NCBI GenBank assembly: GCA_023078555.1
Contig: CM041199.1
Location: 682,001 to 746,000 of the forward strand
From: Ulva prolifera
Lineage: Eukaryota; Chlorophyta; Ulvophyceae; Ulvales; Ulvaceae
Direction of reading: 5' to 3'
DNA: 64,000 nt
A program made the translations under genes and the position numbers. Below the pieces are notes generated by a model. The model was not told the DNA's origin and made no database searches. It worked only from the letters and a program-made list of their open reading frames with translations. Numbering within the stretch: position 1 is the first letter of the stretch; the number at the start of each line of letters is the position of its first letter. Shown here one piece after another: positions 49,879 to 60,650 of the stretch.

Positions 49879-52551
49879 ATGCAAGCTAGATGCTTAGCTG
49901 ATCTGCAAGCCCATGGCAGGCGGCTGACAAGGCCAAGCAGACGAGTGATACGTGCCGGAGCGGTCCAGTCTGCTTCGTTTCTCGGCGATTTCCCACCCAA
50001 GGCGCTAGAGACCGTGCAAACAATCCGCGAAGCAATCGCACATTCTACAATAGGGCCTTACGCGGAGATTGCCTCCGAGGACACTCTGATCATCAACCCG
50101 CCATGGGCGAAAGAGCCCCGTGCAACGGTGACTCAGCCTCTGCTGTCCCGGTTTACCCTGCCATGTCCGACAATCAGCATGTCGCACCGCACCAAGGCAC
50201 CAAATAACAAATTGCGTGCAATCGTATCTTGCCGAATCTGTATGAACGTGCGGTCACACGCCTGATTGCCAGCTAAACTGTTGCAGATCTGTTGCACATG
50301 GTTGTTTGACATGCGCAGCGCTTGAAACCTGACAAAGCAGTGCTCTCTAGCTTCCCACTGCAAGCACCGCGAGCCATGCTGTGACTGGTTTGTGATGTCT
50401 TTGCCTTTCTTGCTGTCTGGTGACGTCCACTGGCCATGCAGGGCATCTCCCATGCGGAGTGTGGGGTTCTTACTGACACAACCTATGCGGAGGAGTATGT
50501 GCACCCGATCGCAGCCAGCTACGAGCAAGATGGCTCGGTTTTTCTACTGTGGGAGCGCAAAGCGGAGTATTCGAGAGGCAGCACCAAGCACATGGAGGAC
50601 ATCTGCGGCGTGACATATGTAAAGATGGAGGATGGCAAGGCCTCTGTCATCGCCACGTTCCGGCAGCCCAGCGCGGTGCGCCCTCATCATCGCCACATCT
50701 CTGAATACTGATCTGTACGGCTTTGTCTGCTTGTGGTGTCTGCACATCCAGCGATCTGATGACACCTGTCACATTGCACCCTGGTACGTAACCAGGCTAA
50801 GACAGGCACAGGCCTGTGGACTTCACGAAACATGGATGCGTCTTCAACACAGTACCTTCATGTAGTCTCACAGGAGCACATACAGGAATCCATGTGTATA
50901 CACAAGCGCTCGAGAACACCACATCTTGACAGACGCCAGTCCAGTCAATTAGTCAACCTTGCATATTTGATGCATCAGCACATCCAAGGGGAATGGACCT
51001 CCTGGTGGACTCGTGATATGTTCCTTTGTCACTTATTCATATGTTGCTGTTCTTCACCGGAGCCTGGCAGATTCCGCAGCACGTGCACATCAGCAGCCAG
51101 GTCGGGCATGCACAACATGGCGGCGAGAGTTGCATCGTCTGCACAGTGCAATGCCTGCTCCATCTCGCCTTGGGCACCATTCCAGCACTCACAAACATCT
51201 TTTGGACTCACTGACTGTTGCCAACCGGGGTGTAGTTGCCACCGTGCTACCGGTGCCAACTATACCCGGGCTGAATACAGAGTGCACATGCTAGCACACT
51301 TTTGTCTGGCGTTTGCGCCTCAGACATCCAATCCCCTCAATCATCGAGCTCAGCATCCTGTTTACAGCTTAGCCGGTGGCAAGCCGCATTGCTGCACAGC
51401 CATCATCCCCACAAGGCATGGCAAGGACCATGCATGCGCACATCTCCCGGGATAGCTCGATAACGTGATGCCACCACTCAAGCATGCCTCACAAACACTG
51501 TCCACAGCTGCATGCATGATCACACCACACATCTTCGCTCAGCACAGCCTTCTAGTCGTTTCCACTCGCCGTCATCAGACACCGTTCGTGCCATCCGATG
51601 TGGCCCGGGTGCACCCAGCCCGCCACCGGGAACAGCTCACCAGCTGCTCTAGCCCCAGGCAGCATGTCTCTCCTATCTTTGATGACATCACCCTGACAAT
51701 CTGAATCTCGCCACCGCAGCAGAAAATCAAGCCAAATCTGCCATGCAATGGCGAGCTCATACAGTTCGTAGCTCCAAGGGCGTGCCATGCATGCAGGAGG
51801 AGCTCTCCAGCTGCTTCAGCCCCAGCTGCACACTCCAGGTCCGCCCAGGTGCCGACAATTTCTTCCGTGGCGTTGCCTCCACGCCCCCGGCGCCGGGCGC
51901 CGAGCGCACCATGCTCGCCTCGGCGCGGGCCTTCTACTCCGCGTGGGTCCTCGGCGGCGCGGAGGCGGCGCTCACGCCCATCGCAGCGCCAAAGCTGCGC
52001 ATGTTTGACCCAGTGTGGGAGGAGGCGGGGGCGTTTCTGCCGGTGAATCGGGTCGAGGCGGCGATGTGGCTCGAGCGCAAGGTGAAGCAGTGCGGGGGCG
52101 AGCTTCGTATCGAGCCCAAGGCAATCGCACACGCCCGCGGGACCAACATGGTGCGCTACGCTGCCCCTAATCCCTTCCTCGGCGCCCTGCCAGCAGAGGC
52201 TCGGCGGGCGCTACCCTGTCGAATCAGTCGTTTTGACCGGCTACGTGGAAGCTGATCGTGCACTTGCTTCTGTGAGTGGCTTCCAGTGGCGAACAGGTGC
52301 ATGGCGAGGGCCTGCTCGTGGCAGAATCCTGGGGATCTGGCGCATAGCACCTTCGGCGAAGCCATGTCTCGTGAGTCGTTTGGGATTCACTGCAGGTGTT
52401 TGCGCTGTGGTTCGCGAGCGGCCCGCACCAGCCGGAGTTCGCGGGCGTGCATGTGTTCTCCTTTGACAAGGACCTCAAGATCGAGAGCGTTGCGGCCTTC
52501 CGAGAGGCGTTCGAAGTCGAGCGGAAGACGCAGCTACAGCACGAGGCGTGA
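49879..52551 (+). CDS. Presumed plastid protein with two NTF2/SnoaL-like domains
   Basis: Four exons, 49879-50127, 50442-50675, 51797-52150 and 52396-52551 (ATG to TGA), all joined in phase 0, give about 330 residues. The N-terminus MQARCLADLQAHGRRLTRPS leading into RRVIRAGAVQS is rich in Arg, Ala and Ser and lacks acidic residues apart from one Asp, as in a chloroplast transit peptide. A first cone-like domain runs from KALETVQTIREAIA to the strand-rich SYEQDGSVFLLWERKAEYSR and ICGVTYVKMEDGKASVIATF. A second runs from ARAFYSAWVLGGAEAALTPI through ELRIEPKAIAHARGTNM to VFALWFASGPHQPEFAGVHV and FSFDKDLKIESVAAFREAF. Both show the helix, then curved-sheet order of the NTF2-like fold, whose members include ketosteroid isomerase-like enzymes, hydratases and non-enzymatic stability factors. 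I cannot assign a substrate. Two of three donors are GTGCGC and two acceptors end CATGCAG. Confidence 0.72.
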
Positions 52552-53452
52552 CCTGCAGGTGCACCCCGGTGGCCACAGTATCTCGTGCATGAGCCCAGCG
52601 GCGATGAGTGTGAGATAGCTTGCACGGGTGCAGATGTAAATGGGGTGGTCCTGGCCACAAATTCACAAACAGTCACTGCAATCAAGTCCAGGCTGCAGAC
52701 GCCGTTGATGCTTTCTATTGTCTTGTTGATCGCAGACGTGCCGGTGGTGTGGATCCTGATGACAAGGCTATCAATGCTGCTCGTCCTGTACTGTTTGCTG
52801 CAGACTGGCCCATGGGGTTGCTGCTCCTGAGTGTTGACACCTAATCCAAACTTCAACCTCGGGCATGCACAATGAGGACGGCAGAGAGCGAGGCAGCAGG
52901 ACAATAGGGCAGGAACTGTTGCTGGCGTCGTGGCGTGGGATTTCTATGCCATGTGCATGCACATGTACACGGGTGTAGATGAGTTGATGGCCGCAGCACA
53001 CCCGTACACCAACATGGGTTATTGTTTGACATTTGATTTCGGTTTTGTTTTGTTGCCCCCCTTGGTCTGTGTATTCAGTCACAGTTGTTCAACAACAGTG
53101 GCATGCAACAAGCACGGCGGCGCACAAGAATCGTTTCAGTGTTGACAACTAAAATTCATGGAGGCAGTGCTGTCTAAGCATTCTCATTTCAAGCGCAATT
53201 CCAGCGAAGTCGCTCGCGTCTTTCAGCACTGCAGCTCAGCTGTTCCATGTGCATGAACGGTGTCTCAAGGTATGTCAGCTGGCTACTGCTGACAACGTGG
53301 CAGGGCGACATGCAAGTTCGATTGGTTTGATATGCAACTGTGCATCCGAGAGGCAAGCTGTTTAACTGCCACCATCACATCATGTATCATCACATGCAGC
53401 ATGGTAATGATCCCGATACCAGGCTGTAAGGACTGTGAACCATTTTGTCTCA

Positions 53453-53484
<32 letters not shown>

Positions 53485-54962
53485 GTATGCAGCCCGGTGA
53501 CAAGCATGTGAAGCTTGTTAAGCTTGTTCCGCTGCGATGCCGCAAATCTCATTTGTGTCGGTCAGAACTGCTACCTGGCTGGTGGGTGGCGAGTTCATGC
53601 ACGACTGGAGTCAGGATGTAAACAGATGGCCTCTTCTCACAATGTCATGTGAATGTAACACTCATGCAGTGCCCGTTTCGGAAGTGGATGGGCAACAGGC
53701 GCATCCTGGATGGATCAGGACATTCATAGAAAAAGCCTATCTGTCTGCAACCCAATTCCAAGGGCAGGATGGTCCACAAAATTTCCGGGATATTTGTAAG
53801 GTCCCTTTTCATTCCGATTGCCGTTTCGACGTTGTAGGCAACTCCCATTGCACTGGGATGTGCACACATAGAGCAACGTCCACCACGAGTGAAGGGGATC
53901 GGCAGCTGCTGAGATTTTGCAATGGGTGGTCGTTGCAGGTTTGAGGCTTTCCTCTAGATCTGTGATATGGCATACATCTTCCACATGTTCTTTATCCTTT
54001 GTGTGATCCTTCGTCGGGTGGATTGTGGCGCAAGCGGACCTTCCATGCATTTACTGGGTGGCCTAGCCAAAGCAAAACGTCTGACGTACTTCTGCGTGTT
54101 CTGGTGGAGCCATTCGCACGTCATGTGGACCTGCAGAGAGCTTGAAGTCGAGTGATGAGATGAGCGTGTCGAGGAGGACGCAGTCGAACACATCGAAGCG
54201 CCTCCTTTGTGGCGATGCGATCTGCAGTTCCCCCGCGCTTCGCTTCTGAAGCGCATTTTGTATCTTGCCAGCGGGAGAACAGGCGAATCTGGTCCGCCGA
54301 TTGCGATGTCATCGGGCCGTCCACAAACACGCATACAAAGCTGTAGCAGTATTTGTAAAGCGAGGGGGGCGACCTTTTTTCATGCCCTGTCTCTCTTTGT
54401 TTTGATCAAGTGATGAAGTTGTACACCGACGGTGGCATGCGGTGAGTGCTGTATGCCGGATTGACGCGGGAAGTACGTGAGTGTTGTGACACATCAAGCT
54501 CGCACCGTTTATACTTCTGGTTGCCATACACCAGCTTCGAAAGGCTGCCCCTCATGCACCCTGTTAATATTCGACACTGTTGGACTATTGAACCGCCGCG
54601 TGCTTGCCCGTGCTAACTCTGTTCGGAGAGTTAGATCAATTCGATGTTCTGCGGTATTTCAATGGCTAACCTTTTACATCATTAAAGGTGTACCCGTTAT
54701 TGAAATATATTTCTCCTGATACGGAGTAATTCCGGGTTGTCGCTGACATCGCAAGTGCGTTCTTCTCTGCAGTGGTGACGTGTCGTGCGTACACCGTTGC
54801 CTTACAAGCCGATCATGCACGAGAACGGCCACGGTCGTATGATGTATCTGTATCTCGTCGTGTGATCAAGGCTCGGCGCAGCGTGCTGTGCGTGTTGGGT
54901 AAACCTGCTCTCTCTCATCTGTGGCATGGCATGGCTTGCAGGCACGGAATTAACCCCTTTGG
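52552..54962. other. Stretch without a supported gene
   Basis: Contains an ATC/CAT trinucleotide run at 53456-53484. A 135-codon plus frame (53537-53944) and a 126-codon minus frame (53954-54334) overlap no recognisable domain that I would defend. GC content is lower than in the gene-dense part to the left. Confidence 0.45.
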
Positions 54963-55805
54963 ATGGCAAATTCCCATCAAACGCGTGGACTATGGGGCCG
55001 TCTGTTTAATTCCAGCCAGCAGGGCGAAGACGCCGATGCGCTTCTACGTAATGCCAGGGAGGTGCAATCGGAAAGTGCAGAGCCGTCTCATGGTGACGCA
55101 CAGTCTGAAATCGTGTTAGATATATCGAGTGGAGCTCGAGGTGCTTCAACAAGCCGCAGCTTTGATGAAGCTGACACAGATTCTGAGCCATCTCGCGCTC
55201 CCACCAGCATCGTCACGGACGGAGATGACGCCTCCGCAGAGGAAGCCGAAGAGATAAGCCAAGCCCCCCCACCACAGAACGCGCCAGACGATGCAAGCAG
55301 CTCTCTGCATAGCGCTCACAGCAGTGTGACCAGCGACGCATCTGCGACGTGCCTAATTTGCTTGGACTCACTCGATCCAAGCGATACCCGCGCCACTGTG
55401 CACTTAGGCTGCATGTGCAAGGGCGCTGCAGCATATCGGCACAAGGCATGCTTGGATCAATGGCTCACTGTCAAAGGAGACACCACGTGTGATGTCTGCG
55501 GTGCGGAGATGAAAGTGCCACTGCCGCCCCCACCACCTGTGCCTGGCTACGTCGTCTTCCCTGATCTAGATCACGCATTCGAGACACAATGGGCCATGTT
55601 TGGGAGGTATGTATGGCAGAATGCCGTTGCTGTTGTGGTATACTGTGTGGTACTTGCACTGATCATGGACGTTCCGCTTCAAATTGCCATGATGATTGCT
55701 GCCTTTGTTTTGGCCATGATCATGGTGCGATATGCAATTAGTGTAGCTGTGAACAGCATCGCTGGTAGAACAGTTCTGACGTTCCAGGTTCCAGAAACCT
55801 CATAG
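54963..55805 (+). CDS. RING-CH (MARCH-type) membrane E3 ubiquitin ligase
   Basis: This is an intronless frame of 280 residues. A RING-CH finger lies at about 130-180: Cys130, Cys133, Cys150, Cys152, His160, Cys163, Cys176 and Cys179, giving C-x2-C-x16-C-x-C-x7-H-x2-C-x12-C-x2-C, with Cys at the fourth and His at the fifth ligand as the family requires. The Trp167 after the sixth ligand (LDQW) is typical. Two hydrophobic segments follow, about 221-236 and 238-258, so the finger would face the cytosol from a membrane. The first 125 residues are acidic, Ser-rich and probably disordered. Family members transfer ubiquitin to membrane proteins; the target is unknown. The start is the first ATG of the frame; lack of introns among intron-rich neighbours is notable and could mean an old retrocopy. 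Confidence 0.9.
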   Translation: MANSHQTRGLWGRLFNSSQQGEDADALLRNAREVQSESAEPSHGDAQSEIVLDISSGARGASTSRSFDEADTDSEPSRAPTSIVTDGDDASAEEAEEISQAPPPQNAPDDASSSLHSAHSSVTSDASATCLICLDSLDPSDTRATVHLGCMCKGAAAYRHKACLDQWLTVKGDTTCDVCGAEMKVPLPPPPPVPGYVVFPDLDHAFETQWAMFGRYVWQNAVAVVVYCVVLALIMDVPLQIAMMIAAFVLAMIMVRYAISVAVNSIAGRTVLTFQVPETS

Positions 55806-55855
55806 CATATGAGCCATATGATATGGCCATGGGTGTGGGCACGCTGCATAGGTGC

Positions 55856-56377
55856 TCATTTCAAAATGATGCGCGGATGCCCGTATATGTGATAGATACT
55901 TTCAATATATGGCTTGAGTCTGATTATTGCTGCGTTTTGGGTGAAGATCTTTAGCTGCAGCATGCTAGTGACACACGAGATGTGCACTCCAGTGTAAAGC
56001 AACAGATTCTCTTTCAGGCAGGCTGCGCTGCTCCGGCTACGCCCAAATGCGCTACGTTCAGAAAAGAAAAAACGAAGTTCCAACACGGTCGTAATCGAAC
56101 CTGCACGGTCCAGTTCAATTCTTGACTCTGGCTCAATTTCGATGGAGGACATGACAGTGATTGCAGAACCGGTCCTTGCCCCGGTTGAGGCATTCTTGGT
56201 GCCAGTTGCATGCATGCAACCTTGCTGCGTTCCACTGGCTGCTGCTGTAGAGAAAGCTTTGCCCGGCATGTGGTGCACTCCTGCTGAGTTTGCACGTGAA
56301 ATGCATGTATATTTCACCTCACTCACCATTGCTAGATGGGTGCATGAATGCAACCAATTCATATGAAGGTATGTCAT
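55856..56377 (-). CDS. Doubtful open frame of 173 codons
   Basis: A minus-strand frame stays open with a charged stretch (IEIEPESRIELDRAGSITTV followed by LELRFFFSER) that looks more protein-like than its surroundings. There is no domain match and no splice context. It overlaps the expected 3' untranslated region of the RING-CH gene on the other strand. It is listed so that it is not lost. Confidence 0.15.
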   Translation of the reverse strand: MTYLHMNWLHSCTHLAMVSEVKYTCISRANSAGVHHMPGKAFSTAAASGTQQGCMHATGTKNASTGARTGSAITVMSSIEIEPESRIELDRAGSITTVLELRFFFSERSAFGRSRSSAACLKENLLLYTGVHISCVTSMLQLKIFTQNAAIIRLKPYIESIYHIYGHPRIILK

Positions 56378-57089
56378 CGAGCCGTCTCACCTGATACAGA
56401 CTCGCCTGCAGCAGTTCACCCGCATGATGTGGTGCTTCCCTGTGGCGATTGAAGCATGTGTTTGACGCTATTGACACCCCAGCACATGGCATATATCACA
56501 TCGCAATTGCGTGAACAACGAACATTGTAGCTGCAATCCTGCACAATCCTCAGATTCGCATTAAAGTACTGTAAAGTACCCATGTCCTCTTCAGGCTGCG
56601 GCTCAGTTGACTCAAATTCACTTCACTCTACCCATGCACTCATATACGAGGAGGAATGACGCATGTTGCAAGTGCACTCTGCAGCTCACATCAACTAGTA
56701 AATAAGTACCCCCTGCAGTACACCTCAAAGCAACAGAATGTCATGGTCTGAAGCAGTGCGGACTGTGCAGACGCCGGACTGTGTGCAAGCATGAACTTCC
56801 CAGGGAGGGGACCCCGCTCCTTCGCATGCTCCGCGTCGAGGTGATTAACACATCATAGTCCCCAGAACGGAATCTGGCGATCTTGTCCTCAGAACGTATC
56901 AAATTCACATCGCAGCTGATCACACGTCTGCAATCACACGTCATGACTTTATGGAGAGCGAGTGGCACTGGTGGGTCTCTATCACAATGCGGAGATGTTG
57001 CGGCAGCAGAAACATCGGCACTGTGAGCATATGCAAACCAGACGGCAATATAGCAGATGATGTATTGTTTTGCTGGTGTGTTCACTTTT

Positions 57090-57164
57090 TATGCCATTTG
57101 GTGGAGAGTGGTATGTGCCTGGTGTACTCTTCACCTTGGTGGAGAGTGGTATGTGCCTGGTGGC
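57090..57164. repeat. Direct repeat of about 25 bases
   Basis: TGGTGGAGAGTGGTATGTGC plus CTGGTG occurs twice, the copies starting about 40 bases apart. It lies in a region (56378-59048) with no supported gene, which also holds a TA-rich run at 57489-57525. Confidence 0.7.
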
Positions 57165-59048
57165 CAATGGCTTAGGTGGATTTGAATAAGTTTGCGAGGA
57201 GTTTGTACATGTGACGGCCATGCAAGGGTCCGTGTGCTGCGCAGAGTGCCTTTTGCATGCACAATCATGTCCAAACATGCCCTTACTTCGGCAGCTTTCC
57301 ATGGAGGTGAGAATTCTGTGGTTGCCTGCAGATCTTGCAGATGGGTTGCAGAGTGTCATCTGGTGACGCAGGTGCGCCCGCTTGTGTGCTTCAAAGTAGG
57401 CGGTGCTCATCACATCATGCTCACATTCATGGTCAAAATATCAACGTGCACATGGTACATTGATGTGCATAGGAGGGTTGATATTCATATATTTATATAT
57501 ATATATATATATATATTTATTTTTAACACCCTCATCTCTGTAGGATCTCTGCTTCACACCATGGCGATTTGGGAGAGTACGCCTCTTCACATTGCATGCT
57601 TGCTGTGTATGCAGAGCCATTTCTGCTTCATGACCATGTATACAGGTGTCCATGATTCAGTGGCTGCACTTGCCTTGTACATACCGTGCTGAGTCATCGC
57701 TGAGTGGACCCTCGTCCAGGTGTCACCAGTATTCAGAAGAGCATGAAGTGTACATTCACCCCTCACCCCGACCGAAGATATGCACTGACGTTTGTTGTGT
57801 GATTTATGCTGTATCCATCTACAATTCCAAACCCAAATTGAGTGTGGGAGGTGGAGCTTGTCACACCTACAACACATCATACTTAGACAGCTTGAACCCG
57901 CATCAGGTCAACAATGACATCCAGTAGTCGACACCAGCAAGGCGTTAGGCTGGTGCATGTCACAAATCACATCGTGGTTTTACCCACAACACCCTCTCGG
58001 TGTAAGGTTGAGTTTCTACCTGGAACCCCATACATGAGAAGCATTGCCGTGCATGCTGTCATGTCCCCCGCACTTCAATCAGGTGCCACAAGTGATTCGG
58101 ATTGGACAAGTTCATGATTCATACACTCGTCATTACATCTAACACTGGTCCATATTTACGTGGCTACTTTAGGTGTCTCATGTGCAGAGACCTGAGAAGC
58201 AAATTTGATATCCATACAATCTACACTAATCTACGCGTTGACAACCTTCTACTTAAGAGAAATTGATGACCTGGGCGTCACCCCTTTTTTATTTGCATCA
58301 ACCAACCTAATCACCTATCAACTGGCATGCATCGCCCGCCGCAGAAACCTGGAAGTACTAACAATCCGGTTTCCACTGCGGACGCCTGCATGAACCCATG
58401 CAGCATCATCAATTCTTGGATCTTGTTCTACAGAAATCTTGAGTGGTCACCTATCATGCTGCATGACTGCGATGTGGAAAAACCGCAAGTGTTTGCAAAG
58501 TTCGTACGCAGCCTGGGAAACGGGCCTGCTTCTACATGGGTGCGGCCTCATCGGAGCCCTCTGACGTTGAGTAAAGTACATCTCCTGCTGCTATGACGAT
58601 TAGCTGAAGTTAGCTGAGAGATATCTGACTGGGAGCGGGCGTGAATTGGGGGCAATCAATACACGCCCGATGTCAAGCACGCACAGGGCGTACTCGGCCA
58701 CAAGTGATGTGGCGGACCTTGTGCAGCTGTGGCCTACAAGCAGCACATCAAAATGAGGCCGGTGATATCATGTGCGTGTGTCCACCATGTCTTAACAAAT
58801 GTGCACGTGCCTCGCACGGTATAACAAAATGCAACTTTGACACTTGCATGACCAGATGAATATGCAGCCCAAGGCTTTCACATGCACCAGTGTGCATGCA
58901 CAAAGTCATGCCTGCATCAAAGTGGGGACACATGGAGATCGAGGGTTAAGCAAGTAAGATTTACTCCACTCAATTGACTAGGCCAACAGAACACCCACTC
59001 TACCCTCAGAAGCAGGCCTCTCCAGGGGTTCAAGGCGCCATTCAGGCA

Positions 59049-59663
59049 TCATACTGGCAATAAGAACATGTACAATGCAGCCAGGCTCAATTGAGGCATA
59101 CCTGAACATTGAGCGTTCGCAGGTGGAACCAGTTGATGACTCGGACGGGCAGGAGTCAGCACTGCGTTTTTAATGCGCGCAAAGTTGTTCCAAACCGACC
59201 TGGACACCAATGTACAGCGCTGTGCAAGTGACCGTGAGACCTGTCCTTGGCCCTGAGCTTCACGTAGTGCATTCCTGAAGTATCGTTGTGGAGGAGGAAC
59301 GTTTTGGTACGGATTCTGCATGAAGGGCGGAGATGCTGGGCTGCTCACACGGCTGCTAGGAGATGCAGGTGGGCTGCCGCGAGAGCTCTGATGCGTAGAA
59401 GAGTTCGCTCGGCTGCGGGGAGCCGCTTGTGAAGGCCGTGCAGGCGATTGGCAGTCATCTTGCAGGTGAGATGGTGGGGACGGGGGCGATGAGGATTCCA
59501 GGGCACTATGGGCTCGAATGCGGAGAGAGCTCTCCGAACCAGCAGCGGTTGCTCCCTTCTTCCTGGGTGTCACCTTCAACTGCACGTCATTGTCGCGCGT
59601 TTGTTGATTGACGCCTGCCATCCACCTGGCTGGGAACATACGGATGTGTGCACGAGTGAGCAC
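59049..59663 (-). CDS. Hypothetical Ser/Pro-rich protein or exon
   Basis: A 204-codon minus frame encodes a basic start, a long Ser/Pro-rich segment (PPSPPSHLQ, RGSPPASPSSRVSSPASPPF) and a C-terminal part that looks folded (QRYFRNALREAQGQGQVSRS, SVWNNFARIKNAVL). The bias to Ser/Pro with SP pairs is like regulated, phosphorylated linkers. No domain is recognised and the 5' end may lie in a further exon, since neighbouring genes are spliced. Confidence 0.35.
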   Translation of the reverse strand: MLTRAHIRMFPARWMAGVNQQTRDNDVQLKVTPRKKGATAAGSESSLRIRAHSALESSSPPSPPSHLQDDCQSPARPSQAAPRSRANSSTHQSSRGSPPASPSSRVSSPASPPFMQNPYQNVPPPQRYFRNALREAQGQGQVSRSLAQRCTLVSRSVWNNFARIKNAVLTPARPSHQLVPPANAQCSGMPQLSLAALYMFLLPV

Positions 59664-60287
59664 AATTGCTGGACGCTCGCTCGGCAGGCTGACAAATTTA
59701 CGGCATAACGCCTCTTGATCTCAATACAATCCAGCTACGACATAGAAGCAAGATCCATTTCCTGGTGCGCCTATCCGAATCCACATTGGCCGCCGTGTGG
59801 AGACGTGCGGGAAGACGACCTCAAGCGACAGTGCGACTGGGCCACGGATCGGCACCTGTGCCTGAGCGACCTGGTCCCGCAAACATAGAGCCTAAACCCA
59901 GCCGTGATTTGGATAATATATCAGCTAGCTCCTCTGCCAGGCAAAGTGGGTGCACATCATGCAGACAAGCCATTGCCCTGGGTCGCACAGGCTAGCCGGC
60001 ACAGCTGCCTGTCGCTGCACAACTCGGACCAGTCCAGCACAGTCGTCAACGACACAACGCAGCGTCACACCTGAGGTAGTCCAGCTTCAGTGTCCGCCAT
60101 TGCTGATTTGAGTGCTTGCGGATCGTGTACGCTTGGCTTCTGAACGAGCAGCTTGGCAGTACCGGATTGTTCGTATGTCGTATAATCGGCACGTACTTAT
60201 GGGGAACGATAAATGCGTGTTTAGCTGTTCACTATGGCCGTATGCTGCGCCTGGCTATTCATTAAACACGTAACGGCCTCGGCGCAG

Positions 60288-60534
60288 GTATACGAAGAAT
60301 GGGAGTTCCAGAAACGCGTGCAGGCTGAGGCTGTGCCGCTTTTCGAATGTTCCCGAAGATGCGCGCACAAGCTGGCTGCAACTCATGCATGCGTTCATGC
60401 AGCCCTGGCGGTGTCAACAACGCATCAGCTCGCTCAAGAACGCCATAGGTGGAATGGGTGTACAACTCTCAAGGATGTGGAAAGCTTTACCGGAAAGTGG
60501 ATGGCGTTGTTACAAGGCAACGATTCCCTTCTGG
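60288..60534 (+). CDS. Internal exon of an unidentified small gene
   Basis: After an acceptor ending GCGCAG, 82 codons read VYEEWEFQKRVQAEAVPLFE, then CSRRCAHKLAATHACVHAAL and on to FTGKWMALLQGNDSLL, ending at a GTATGT donor in phase 1. The helical, Cys/His-containing character and clean splice sites suggest a real exon. The same frame opens at ATG 60234, so a start there without splicing is also possible. The Cys spacing does not match a zinc finger or CHCH motif that I know. Partner exons were not found; the kinesin gene begins only about 115 bases further on the same strand. Confidence 0.3.
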
Positions 60535-60650
60535 GTATGTATGGTTGCATAGATCAGAGTCATCAGCGATGTTGTAACGCATGTCGATAGTCTAAGTTAT
60601 TGCAACCTGAATTGACACATAAAGCTTGGTATTATTAGAGTAGCTCCTTT

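Noticed and set aside
53400-54420. Weak resemblance of minus-strand frames to a Ty1-copia reverse transcriptase region
   Set aside because: Only scattered similarity in short stretches and no terminal repeats seen; if real it is an old, broken fossil, and the evidence is too thin to annotate.
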